Source: Microbispora sp. NBC_01189
Lineage (GTDB): Bacteria; Actinomycetota; Actinomycetes; Streptosporangiales; Streptosporangiaceae
Reading direction: 5' to 3'
Length of the DNA stretch: 64,000 bases
Assembly (NCBI RefSeq): GCF_036010665.1
Contig: NZ_CP108581.1
Span: forward strand, 6,071,501-6,135,500
Numbering within the stretch: the first letter of the stretch is position 1; each line of letters opens with the position of its first letter. This document shows, one piece after another, positions 54,542 through 63,550 of this stretch. The position numbers were made by a program, and so were the translations under genes. The notes beneath the pieces are model-generated. The model worked only from the letters and a program-made list of their open reading frames with translations. It made no database searches and was not told the DNA's origin.

Positions 54542-57500
54542 GTGACGAGTGCGACGGCGGAGAGACCGGGCATCGGCGAGCTGGTCGCGGTGCGCGGCCG
54601 GCGGTGGGTGGTCGGCGAGGTCGAGCCGGGTGAGTCCAGCACTCTGGTGACCCTGCAGAGCGTCGAGGACGGCCGGTACGGCGACACGCTGGAGGTGGTC
54701 TGGGAGATCGAGCCCGGCCGCCGGGTGCTGCCGAGCGGCTCGCTGCCCGACGTGACGCCCGACGGGTTCGACTCGCCCGAGCGGCTCGCGGCGTTCCTCG
54801 ACGCCATCCGCTGGTCGGCCGTCACCAGCGCCGACGTCAAGACGCTGCAGGCGCCGTACCGCTCCGGGGTGGCCATCGAGGACTACCAGCTCGAACCGGT
54901 CTCCCGGGCCCTCGACGCGCCCCGAGTCAACCTGCTGCTCGCCGACGACGTGGGCCTCGGCAAGACCATCGAGGCCGGGCTCGTCGCCCAGGAGCTGCTG
55001 CTGCGCCACCGCGCCCGGACCGTCATGATCGTGTGCCCGGCGGGCCTCACGCTCAAGTGGAAGGACGAGATGGCCGAGAAGTTCGGCCTCGACTTCACGA
55101 TCGTCGACACCGAGCGCTGCGCCCAGGTCCGCCGTACGCACGGCAGCGCCGCCAACCCGTTCACCGTCTATCCGCTGAGCATCGTGAGCCTGCCCTGGCT
55201 GCGTGGGCGCAAGGCGCAGCGGCTGCTCGACGAGGTGCTCGACCCGGGCGCGCTGGAGCGCCGCTTCGACCTGCTCGTCCTCGACGAGGCCCACCACGTC
55301 GCGCCCGCCGCGCCCCGCCAGGTGTACGCGGTGGACTCCCAGCAGACCAAGCTCATCCGCCGCCTCGCCCCGCACTTCACCCATCGGCTGTTCCTGTCGG
55401 CCACGCCGCACAACGGCTACCAGGCGTCGTTCACCGCGCTGCTGGAGATCCTGGACGACCAGCGCTTCGCCCGCGGCGTCGATCCCGACCCGGCCGCCGT
55501 CGGCGAGACGGTGATCCGGCGGCTGAAGCGCCACATCGTGAACGCCGACGGCACCAAGCGGTTCGTCGACCGGGAGGCGAGCGCGATCCCGGTCCTCTAC
55601 CCGGCCGACGAGCGCGGGGTGCACGACCTGCTCAAGCGGTTCGCCGAGGTGCGCCGGGCCCGGCTCAACCGGAACGTCAAGGGCCGCAAGGCGGCCGACC
55701 TCGTCACGCTGCTGCTGAAGAAGCGCCTGTTCTCCAGCCCCGCCGCCTTCGGCCACACCCTCGACGTCTATCTCGACGGCGTACGCGAACCCGTGGAGAT
55801 CCGGGTCGGCGGGAAGGGCGGCGCCGGGCAGGACGACGGTGACGAGGAGTGGATGGAGGACTTCTGGGAGGAGACCGCCACCCTCGACGACCAGCCGCTC
55901 GCCGAGGCCGAGGACGACGCGCTCTCCCTCGCCGCGCCGCTGCAGGGCGTCGCCGGCGACGAGGAGATCGAGCTGCTCCGCCGGATGCGGGCCTGGGCCC
56001 GCGACTACGACTCGTCGCCCGACGCCAAGGCCCGCGAGCTGATCGACTACCTGCGCGCGGTCTGCCACCCGGGAGACACGTGGGAGAACGAGCGGGTCGT
56101 TGTCTTCACCGAATACCGCGACACCCAGAAGTGGCTGGTCGACCTGCTCCGCCAGGAGGACCTCGGCGGCGACCACCTCGCCGTGCTGCACGGCGGCATG
56201 GCGACCGACGAGCGCGAGCAGCTCCGCGTGGCGTTCCAGAAGGACCCCGCCGAGCACCCCGTACGGATCCTGGTCGCGACCGACGCCGCCAGCGAGGGCA
56301 TCGACCTGCAGAACCACTGCCACCGGCTGGTGAACTACGACATCCCGTTCAACCCCAACAAGCTGGAGCAGCGCATCGGCCGCGTCGACCGCTGGGGCCA
56401 GAAACGCACGCCGGACATCCGGCACTTCGTCGGCACCGGCTGGGACACCGCCGTCGACTCCTACGAGGCCGACCTGGAGTTCCTCTCCCGCGTGGCCGGC
56501 AAGGTCGCCCAGATGGAGGAGGACCTCGGCGCGGTCAACGCCGTGCTCGCGCGGGCCGTGCAGCGGCGCATGCTCGGCGACATCCCCGACTACGACGTGG
56601 AGCGGGCCGGAGCCGCCACGAGCGCCGTCCCGGCCGAGACCAACGTCCGCGACCAGGTGCGCAGGCTGCGCGTCAACCTGGACGAGACGGTCGCCGCCCT
56701 GGGCATCACCCCCGGCAACGTCAAGCGGGTCGTCGACACCGCGCTCGAACTCGCCCGGCAGCAGCCGCTCACCCCGCACCGCGACGAGCGGCACCTCGCC
56801 GACCGCCTGTACGGCGTGCCGCCGCTGACCGGCTCGTGGGAACGCGCGGGCGCCGGGCTCGTCGCCAAGGCGACCCGCAGGGACGAGGCGCCGCGCCTGC
56901 GGCCGGTGACGTTCGACCCCGAGGCGACGTTCGACCCGGAGGGCCGGGTGCGCGACGACGTCGTGCTCGCCCACCTCGGCCACCCGCTCGTCGCCATGTC
57001 GACGCGGCTGCTGCGCGCCGCCGTCTCCAACGCCGAGATCGGCCTGCACCGCGTGACGGCCGTCGTCAGCGACGACCCCGCGCTGGAGACCGTCCTCGCC
57101 GGGGCGTTCTCCCGGTTCGTGCTGGTCGGTGGCGACGGCGTACGGCTGCACGAGGAGGTCCTGCACGCGGGCGGCTGGGTGCCCGGGACCGGCCGGTTCC
57201 GGCGGCTGGAGAACCTGACCGTGCTCGGCGGCATCCTCGGCCGCGCCCTCACCCAGGGCACCCCGGCCTCCCCGCCCGTACGGGCCCGTCTCGCCGAGGC
57301 GTGGCCGCGCGTCGCCGGTCCGCTGCTGCAGTCGATCGACTGGCGCACCGAGCAGAAGCAGGAGCAGCTCGACCGCAAGCTCGCCCAGCGCATGGAGGCC
57401 GAGACGGCCCGCGTCACCGCCAACCTGGAGAGATTCGAGGCCACCCTGCGGGCCAAGCTCTCCGAGGGCGACCAGGGCGACGCGCTCTTCAGCCGGGCCG

Positions 57501-57694
57501 ACGCGACGGCGTCCAAGGAGGAACGCGACCAGTATCGCCGGGACCGCAGGTCCTGGGAGGAACGCCTGGCCGGGCTCGGCCGTGAGCACAACCGTGAGCT
57601 GGACGCGATCGCGGCGCGTTACCGCGATCCACGGCCGCACCGGTTCCCGGTGGCCGTGGTCTTCGTCGTGCCGAGGCGGGAGGCCGTCAGGTGA
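54542..57694 (+). CDS. drmD: SNF2-like helicase, DISARM DrmD-like
   Basis: 1,050 residues, right for DrmD. The N-terminal GELVAVRGRRWVVGEV and FLDAIRWSAVTSADVKTLQAPYRSG stretches are characteristic. Helicase motifs: Walker A DDVGLGKTIEAG (about 136), DEAHH (about 247), SATPHNGY (about 286), ATDAASEGIDLQ and QRIGRVDRWGQK (about 611). A long helical C-terminal region with a charged coiled-coil part (about 930-1035) follows. In class 1 DISARM, DrmD acts with an adenine methylase and the DrmA-DrmB-DrmC core against phage. GTG start. Its stop overlaps the methylase start (GTGA), so the two are translationally coupled. Confidence 0.88.
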   Translation: MTSATAERPGIGELVAVRGRRWVVGEVEPGESSTLVTLQSVEDGRYGDTLEVVWEIEPGRRVLPSGSLPDVTPDGFDSPERLAAFLDAIRWSAVTSADVKTLQAPYRSGVAIEDYQLEPVSRALDAPRVNLLLADDVGLGKTIEAGLVAQELLLRHRARTVMIVCPAGLTLKWKDEMAEKFGLDFTIVDTERCAQVRRTHGSAANPFTVYPLSIVSLPWLRGRKAQRLLDEVLDPGALERRFDLLVLDEAHHVAPAAPRQVYAVDSQQTKLIRRLAPHFTHRLFLSATPHNGYQASFTALLEILDDQRFARGVDPDPAAVGETVIRRLKRHIVNADGTKRFVDREASAIPVLYPADERGVHDLLKRFAEVRRARLNRNVKGRKAADLVTLLLKKRLFSSPAAFGHTLDVYLDGVREPVEIRVGGKGGAGQDDGDEEWMEDFWEETATLDDQPLAEAEDDALSLAAPLQGVAGDEEIELLRRMRAWARDYDSSPDAKARELIDYLRAVCHPGDTWENERVVVFTEYRDTQKWLVDLLRQEDLGGDHLAVLHGGMATDEREQLRVAFQKDPAEHPVRILVATDAASEGIDLQNHCHRLVNYDIPFNPNKLEQRIGRVDRWGQKRTPDIRHFVGTGWDTAVDSYEADLEFLSRVAGKVAQMEEDLGAVNAVLARAVQRRMLGDIPDYDVERAGAATSAVPAETNVRDQVRRLRVNLDETVAALGITPGNVKRVVDTALELARQQPLTPHRDERHLADRLYGVPPLTGSWERAGAGLVAKATRRDEAPRLRPVTFDPEATFDPEGRVRDDVVLAHLGHPLVAMSTRLLRAAVSNAEIGLHRVTAVVSDDPALETVLAGAFSRFVLVGGDGVRLHEEVLHAGGWVPGTGRFRRLENLTVLGGILGRALTQGTPASPPVRARLAEAWPRVAGPLLQSIDWRTEQKQEQLDRKLAQRMEAETARVTANLERFEATLRAKLSEGDQGDALFSRADATASKEERDQYRRDRRSWEERLAGLGREHNRELDAIAARYRDPRPHRFPVAVVFVVPRREAVR

Positions 57695-60600
57695 ACAGGT
57701 TCAGGAGCATGGCCGGCCGCGACGCCGACCACCAGGGATGGCTCGCCCTCGTCGAGGTGACCGGGCCGTTCCTCAGCCTCCCGGTGCTGCGCGCCACCTG
57801 GCCGGCGCTCGACGCCGTCGACCGGCAGCGGCTCGACCGGCTCCGCCTCGCCCACACCGCGTGGCAGCAGAGCCGCGACCTCCGCCCCTGGATCGAGCAC
57901 GTCCTGCGCGGCCTGCTGCGCTGGGGCGACGCCGTACACGCCGGCGGGCTCGACCACCTGGCCCTCGACGTGCCCGAGCACGACACCACGATCACGCCTG
58001 CTTTCGCGCTGGCCGTGCCGGGCCACCAGCCCAAGCCCGACACCGTACGGCTGCTCGGCATGGTCACCAGCGGGCACCCGACCGCCCGCATGAAGCACGC
58101 CAAGTGGGCCGCGACCCCCGCCGACCGCATGGCGCTGCTCTGCCGCCATCATGGCGTCGAGCTGGGCCTGGTCACCGACGGCCGCTGGTGGACGCTGGTC
58201 TGGGCGCCGCGCGGCGGCGTGACGACCACCGCCGTCTTCGACGCGATCCCGTGGCCGGAGGCCGCCGAGCGCGACGTGCTGCGTGCCTTCGTCTCGCTGC
58301 TGGGCGTCGACCGGTTCTTCTCCTATCCGGAGCCGGAGCGCCTGCCCGCGCTGCTGAAGGCCAGCCTCGACAGCCAGGAGGACATCACCGATGCCCTCGG
58401 CGTTCAGGTGCGCCAGGCCGTCGAACTGCTCGTCGCCGCCGTCGGCCGGGCCGGGGTGCCCGGCGACGTCACCGCGCACGACGTCTACCGCGGCGCCGTC
58501 TCGGTCATGATGCGCGTCGTCTTCCTGCTGTTCGCCGAGGAACGCGGCCTGCTGCCGTCCGACAACAAGGTGTACGCCACGGCGTACTCGGCCGGGCGGC
58601 TCTGCGCGGAGCTGGAGCAGCGCGCGATCGAGGGCAGCGAGGAGGAGCTGACCCACAGCCACGCCGCCTGGCACCGCCTGCTCGCGCTCTTCCGCGCCGT
58701 GCACAGCGGCGTCGACCATCCGCGCCTCACCATGCACGCCCACGACGGCTCGTTGTTCGACCCCGACGCGTACGCCTGGATGCCGCTCACGATCGACGAC
58801 CACACGGTCATGCACATGCTGCGCGCGGTGCAGTACGTCGAGGTTGGCAGCGGCCGGAACCGCGAGCGCCGCACGCTCAGCTTCCGCTCGCTCGACGTCG
58901 AGCAGATCGGCTACGTGTACGAGGGCCTGCTGTCCTTCGACGGCTTCCGCGCGGCCGGCGTGGTCGTCGGCCTGGTCGGCAGGCCGGGCAAGGAGGAGGA
59001 GGTCGACCTCGCCGACCTGGAGGCGCTCGCCCGCGAGAGCGGCGACGACCTGGCCGAAAGGCTGGCGGAGAAGTATCGGGACTCGGGCATCGGCAGCGCG
59101 GCCGCGTTGGGCAGGCGGCTCGCGCCGCTCGACGAGACCGGCGAACTGGAGGCCACGCGCCGCCTGCTCGCCGTCACCGACGGAGACGCTGGCCTCGCGC
59201 GCCGGCTGCTGCCGTACGCGGACCTGCTGCGCGACGACCTGCGCGGCCTGCCGGTGGTCATCCTGCCCGGCACGCTGTATGTCACCGAGTCGGCGCTGCG
59301 CAAGAACACCGGCACGCACTACACGCCGAAGTTCCTCGCCGAGCAGGTCGTGGAGGGCGCCCTGGAGCCGCTCGTCTACTCGCCCGGCCCGCTGCAGACG
59401 GCCGACCGCACGCAGTGGAGGCTGCGCGGCTCGGCCGAGATCATCGGCGGGGACGGCCACCGCGGCCTGAAGATCGCCGACATCGCGGTGGGCTCGGCCG
59501 CGTTCCTGGTGGCCGCCGCGCGTTATCTGGGGGACCGGCTGATCGAGGCGTGGTCGCGGGAGGGCCGCGAGGAGGCCGCGGCCTATCTGGAGACCGCCGA
59601 GGACCGCACGGCCGACGCCGACGCGGACCCGGTCGTCATCGAGGCCCGGCGGCAGGTCATCGAGCACTGCCTCTATGGCGTGGACATCAACCCGATGGCC
59701 GTCGAGATGGCCAAGCTGTCGCTCTGGCTGGTGTCGATGGACGCCACCCGGCCGTTCACCTTCGTGGACGACCGTCTCGCGGTGGGCGACGCCCTGCTCG
59801 GCATCACGTCGCTGGAGCAGCTGGAATACATGCACCTCACGCCGTCGCGCGGGCGCAAGCTGTTCAGGGACGCGGCGCTCGACTTCACGGCGGACGTGCA
59901 GCGCATGGTGCGCGGCACCGCGGAGAAGCGGCGGCGCCTCGTCGGCATCACGGTGGAGGAGAACGGGATCGACGCGCTCAACAAGAAGCGCAGCATCCTC
60001 TTCGAGATCGAGAGCGAGACCCGCCAGCACCGACTCTTCGCCGATCTGCTGGTGGGGGCGTCGCTGCGGTACGCGGTGGAGCAGGGCAGGATCAGCGACC
60101 CGGACGCCGACCCGGAGATCGGCAGGCTGCGCGGCTTCGACCGGGCCTCGCTGCTCGCCGCGCAGGTCGCAAGTTCTGTGGTGAACGGCGAACCCGGCAT
60201 CCTCCCGAAGGCCGAGGAGGCCCGGCGGGAGTGGCTCGCCACCGACCAGGTCCCCGGCACCTTCGACCGCCGCCCGGTGCATTGGCCGCTCGTCTTCCCC
60301 GAGGTCTTCGAGGAGAAGCCGGCCAGCGGTTCGGCCGAGCCGGGCGACGCCCTGGTTCGCTCAGCCTCGGTCGGCCCGGGTTTCGACGCCATCATCGGCA
60401 ACCCCCCCTTCCTCGGCGGCAAGAAAATCAGCGGAAGCTCAGGCTCGGCCTACCGGGAGTACCTCGTATCGGCTGTAGCCGACGGTGCCAAGGGCAACGC
60501 CGATCTCGTCGCGTATTTTGTGCTACGTGCACATGCCCTGCTCGACTCTGTCGGCCAGACGGGCCTAATCGCGACTAACACCCTTGCACAGGGCGATACC

Positions 60601-61845
60601 CGTGAAGTCGGGCTCGATCAACTTGTGGCCTGGGATGTGAGTATCCGACGAGCGATTAAGTCCAAACCCTGGCCATCAAGGTCCGCCGTGCTCGAATTCT
60701 GCGCGCTATGGACAAGTAGCGCTGCTCTGGGTGAGGAATCCGAACGAATTGCGGATGGGGTGGTTGTGCCAGGAATCACTTCCGCGCTTGATGCGGAGTC
60801 TCGCGTCATCGGCAGCCCGCATCGATTGGCTCAAAGCAAAGAAATTGCTTATATTGGAAACTTCGTCAACGGCATGGGGTTCGTTGTTTCCAGTGAAGAA
60901 GTGCAGATTCTAGTAGCTGCCGATGAGGGTAATAAAGATGTTCTGCTTCCGTATCTAAATGGCCAGGATCTCAACTCTCGCATAGATTCTTCCGCAAGTC
61001 GTTGGATCATCAATTTCCGCAACTGGCCGCTGGAGCGGGCAGAGCAGTATCCGCTCTGCGTCGCCAGGGTCAGGCAACTCGTTAAGCCCGACCGCGACAA
61101 GCTTCCCGATAGCAAGAAGGCCACAAGAGAGCGTTGGTGGCAGTATGAGAAGCTCGCGCCGGGGCTTCAGGCGGCGATCGCCGAGCACAAACGTGTGATC
61201 GTGATCACGCTGGTGAGCAAGGTCGTGATGCCGATGATGGTGCCGACCGGGCAGGTTTTCTCGCACATGTTGGGTGTGTTCGCGACAGATGACACGGCGA
61301 TGCTGGCGCTGCTGTCGGGTGCGCCGCATTATTGGTGGGCGAGGGCTCGCGCGTCGTCCATGAAGGCGGACCTTCGCTACACGCCGTCGGATGTGTTCGA
61401 GACGCTGGCATTGCCCGAGTTGAGCGATGAGATGCGCGAGCTGGGCAATCGGCTCGACACGTACCGGCGGGATCTCATGCTCGCCCGCAAGGCCGGGCTG
61501 ACCGCGACGTACAACCTGGTCAACGACCAGGCATGCCAGGACGAGGACATCGTCGAGTTGCGCCGCATTCACCGGGACATCGACGCGGCGGTCTGCCGGG
61601 CCTATGGCTGGGACGACATGCTCGACAAGCTTGACCACGGCTATCACCAGGTGGGCGGCCGAGAGACGCGTTACACGGTCGGCCCCTACGCTCAGCGCGA
61701 GTTCGTGGACCGCCTGCTCGAACTCAACCACGCCCGCTACGCGGAAGAGGTCGCCAAGGGCCTCCACGACAAGAAGAAGTCCGCCAATCCCAAGCCCGTC
61801 CGCACTCCTAAGGAGCCCGAGGACGCCCCGCCCGGCCTTTTCTGA
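57691..61845 (+). CDS. drmMI: Large N6-adenine DNA methyltransferase, DISARM DrmMI-like (PglX/Eco57I type)
   Basis: 1,384 residues. N-terminal ~560 residues resemble the non-methylase part of type IIG/PglX proteins (GLVTDGRWWTLVW; FLLFAEERGLLPSD). The methylase core has a TGTHYTPKFLAEQVVEGALE entry motif, a SAM motif I variant ADIAVGSAAFL (about 596) and NPPFLGG with Asn904. A target-recognition region (about 914-1145) and a helical C-terminus follow. Bases 60430-61130, the recognition part, are clearly A/T-richer than the rest of the gene. No PD-(D/E)xK or HNH motif was seen. It probably marks self DNA for the coupled helicase system. Confidence 0.87.
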   Translation: MNRFRSMAGRDADHQGWLALVEVTGPFLSLPVLRATWPALDAVDRQRLDRLRLAHTAWQQSRDLRPWIEHVLRGLLRWGDAVHAGGLDHLALDVPEHDTTITPAFALAVPGHQPKPDTVRLLGMVTSGHPTARMKHAKWAATPADRMALLCRHHGVELGLVTDGRWWTLVWAPRGGVTTTAVFDAIPWPEAAERDVLRAFVSLLGVDRFFSYPEPERLPALLKASLDSQEDITDALGVQVRQAVELLVAAVGRAGVPGDVTAHDVYRGAVSVMMRVVFLLFAEERGLLPSDNKVYATAYSAGRLCAELEQRAIEGSEEELTHSHAAWHRLLALFRAVHSGVDHPRLTMHAHDGSLFDPDAYAWMPLTIDDHTVMHMLRAVQYVEVGSGRNRERRTLSFRSLDVEQIGYVYEGLLSFDGFRAAGVVVGLVGRPGKEEEVDLADLEALARESGDDLAERLAEKYRDSGIGSAAALGRRLAPLDETGELEATRRLLAVTDGDAGLARRLLPYADLLRDDLRGLPVVILPGTLYVTESALRKNTGTHYTPKFLAEQVVEGALEPLVYSPGPLQTADRTQWRLRGSAEIIGGDGHRGLKIADIAVGSAAFLVAAARYLGDRLIEAWSREGREEAAAYLETAEDRTADADADPVVIEARRQVIEHCLYGVDINPMAVEMAKLSLWLVSMDATRPFTFVDDRLAVGDALLGITSLEQLEYMHLTPSRGRKLFRDAALDFTADVQRMVRGTAEKRRRLVGITVEENGIDALNKKRSILFEIESETRQHRLFADLLVGASLRYAVEQGRISDPDADPEIGRLRGFDRASLLAAQVASSVVNGEPGILPKAEEARREWLATDQVPGTFDRRPVHWPLVFPEVFEEKPASGSAEPGDALVRSASVGPGFDAIIGNPPFLGGKKISGSSGSAYREYLVSAVADGAKGNADLVAYFVLRAHALLDSVGQTGLIATNTLAQGDTREVGLDQLVAWDVSIRRAIKSKPWPSRSAVLEFCALWTSSAALGEESERIADGVVVPGITSALDAESRVIGSPHRLAQSKEIAYIGNFVNGMGFVVSSEEVQILVAADEGNKDVLLPYLNGQDLNSRIDSSASRWIINFRNWPLERAEQYPLCVARVRQLVKPDRDKLPDSKKATRERWWQYEKLAPGLQAAIAEHKRVIVITLVSKVVMPMMVPTGQVFSHMLGVFATDDTAMLALLSGAPHYWWARARASSMKADLRYTPSDVFETLALPELSDEMRELGNRLDTYRRDLMLARKAGLTATYNLVNDQACQDEDIVELRRIHRDIDAAVCRAYGWDDMLDKLDHGYHQVGGRETRYTVGPYAQREFVDRLLELNHARYAEEVAKGLHDKKKSANPKPVRTPKEPEDAPPGLF

Positions 61846-62006
61846 ACCGGTAGCGGGTTCGCACTGCAGCGGTCATAGTTCGAGAGTGACAGCCGAAACG
61901 CCGTGGCGCGTCTGCCGGGACTGAAGGCGGTCGCCTGACCAGCAGCGTTGGTGCATGGAGCAGGACATTGCTCGCTTGACACTAGGCTCGTGGAGGGAGC
62001 GTGAGC

Positions 62007-62210
62007 ATGCCGGACTCTTCCGAGGTGATCACAACGAAGGGCAGCGACCGTTACCACGCCAGCGAGGAATGCCCCATGTGGCTGGCGGGCCGGCTCGGCA
62101 GCGAGAGCCAGGGGAACCGCTTGCACAACGTCCTTCGAATGTCCGCAGCGGAAGCCCGAGCCGACGGCTGGACGCCCTGCCCCGGCTGCATCGGCAGCGG
62201 ACAGGTGTGA
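62007..62210 (+). CDS. Small Cys-rich, probably zinc-binding protein
   Basis: 67 residues; GGAGGGA lies 9 bp before ATG 62007 (GTG at 62001 is an alternative). SDRYHASEECPMWLAGR and the C-terminal GWTPCPGCIGSG give a YHxxxxC ... CPxC arrangement like the Ada-type or nuclease-associated zinc-binding modules. Located 160 bp after the methylase; no clear function. Confidence 0.65.
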   Translation: MPDSSEVITTKGSDRYHASEECPMWLAGRLGSESQGNRLHNVLRMSAAEARADGWTPCPGCIGSGQV

Positions 62211-62394
62211 ATTTCCGATCCCAGTCCGGAAGGCGGTGCCCCAGTGGTGGCGCCGCCTGCGGGTGATGGCAATACTTTTCTCACATGCGGATGCTTTCCA
62301 GTCTGCTTGCTGAGTCTCCGCCATTCCTGCTTGTCTGTGTTCCCGTGTTGTGCGACACTCGGGGCAGCCTGCATGAATGGATGGGGGGAGTGCC

Positions 62395-62664
62395 GTGCCT
62401 CGTCCCTGGGAAGCCGACACCACGGCCGAACTTCGGAGACGTCTCGGGAAATCCGCGCTCGAATTGGGCAACACAACCGGAAGCCCGTCATGCCCGGACA
62501 TCTGGGAGCTGTCGAACGGGGATATCGCCGTAATCGGCCGTGACCTTACCCATGCCTATGCTGACCGCCTTCCCTCAGATGTGAGCGTTGGCGAAGATGA
62601 ACGGCTCGTAGTCATCCCCCGCAATATGATCATCGCCGCCAAGTCGGACTTTCCAGATGCTTGA
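62395..62664 (+). CDS. Small conserved actinobacterial protein, partner of DUF6879
   Basis: 89 residues from GTG 62395, preceded by GGGGGGAG. CPDIWELSNGDIAVIGRDLT and ERLVVIPRNMIIAAKSDFPDA are segments common in small actinomycete proteins coded directly before DUF6879 genes. It overlaps the next gene by 8 bp, so the pair is one unit. Function unknown. Confidence 0.72.
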   Translation: MPRPWEADTTAELRRRLGKSALELGNTTGSPSCPDIWELSNGDIAVIGRDLTHAYADRLPSDVSVGEDERLVVIPRNMIIAAKSDFPDA

Positions 62665-63277
62665 GGATGTAGTTAAGGCACGTTCTACTGCCCTGACCTC
62701 CGAGCAGTACCTGTCCGACTTCTGGCCATACTTTCAGAAGTTGCAGGATGTCTTCTGGAAGCTGGAGACTTATCAGAATTTCCGGGAGCCGGATGACGCC
62801 AGTTGGCGGGCACTCGACGCCGGAAACTGGAAGGAAGCCATACGTCTCATCGACGAACGTCGCGACGAGATCCAGGAACCCGTCCGGCAACTCCGTGATT
62901 TCTCGATGCGACGAGTGCGTATCGTTGAAAAGCCCTTCACTCCGTATGTCCAATGGGAGCTGTACTACATTCGGCTCCGGGCTCAGGCGGATGAGGATAT
63001 TCGCGTTCTCGAATCCGACGTCCTGCCGAAGTCTGGATTCTCCTATCGGTTGCCCGAGCTGGTGATACTGGACTCGGCGGTGATGTATGAAGTCCTCTAT
63101 TCGGCAGACGGAACACTCACAGGAGCACGGAAGATCGTGGACAGGTCACTGATCGACTCCTGCCGACGGGACGTGGAGAGACTGTTCGACATGGGGCGCG
63201 ACCTGCTTCCGTACGTGAACGAGGAACGTGCGGCGCTGCCTCCACCTCTCCAGCAGTCCGATAGTCCCATCACCTGA
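62657..63277 (+). CDS. DUF6879-family protein
   Basis: 206 residues. FWKLETYQNFREPDD, VRIVEKPFTPYVQWELYYIRLRA and the DFSMRRVRIVE strand match the DUF6879 pattern seen in many actinomycetes, often near XRE regulators. No catalytic motif. GC content is lower than the genome average, as in its small partner. Confidence 0.75.
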   Translation: MLEDVVKARSTALTSEQYLSDFWPYFQKLQDVFWKLETYQNFREPDDASWRALDAGNWKEAIRLIDERRDEIQEPVRQLRDFSMRRVRIVEKPFTPYVQWELYYIRLRAQADEDIRVLESDVLPKSGFSYRLPELVILDSAVMYEVLYSADGTLTGARKIVDRSLIDSCRRDVERLFDMGRDLLPYVNEERAALPPPLQQSDSPIT

Positions 63278-63550
63278 GCCATTGAGTCCGCGACGCCCCA
63301 TTCCCCGTGTGGCCCCCTGGCCGTGCTGGGCGCCGTGCTCGCCATCGAGCTCATGCGCAAGGTGGCAGCGGCCGTCGCCAAACAGCGGCGCGCTTGAAGT
63401 CGCCTTTCTCAACGGTCCTATGAGTAGCGGCGCCTTCCTCGTCGAGACCGGGCCGGGATTGTTCTCCCAGCCACGCTCATAGCGTGGCCGGTGGGCCACG
63501 CGTTCATGCCCGCGTTGAACGTCGTCCTACAGGGTGGTTAGCTTGCGCCC
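63278..63550. other. Intergenic region, nothing recognised
   Basis: 273 bp between the DUF6879 gene and the GNAT gene. No frame with a ribosome site, repeat or hairpin of note. Confidence 0.4.

Noticed and set aside
57691..61845. Type IIG restriction-modification enzyme instead of DrmMI
   Set aside because: The overall layout is similar, but no PD-(D/E)xK nuclease was seen at the N-terminus and the coupled upstream gene is a DrmD-like helicase.
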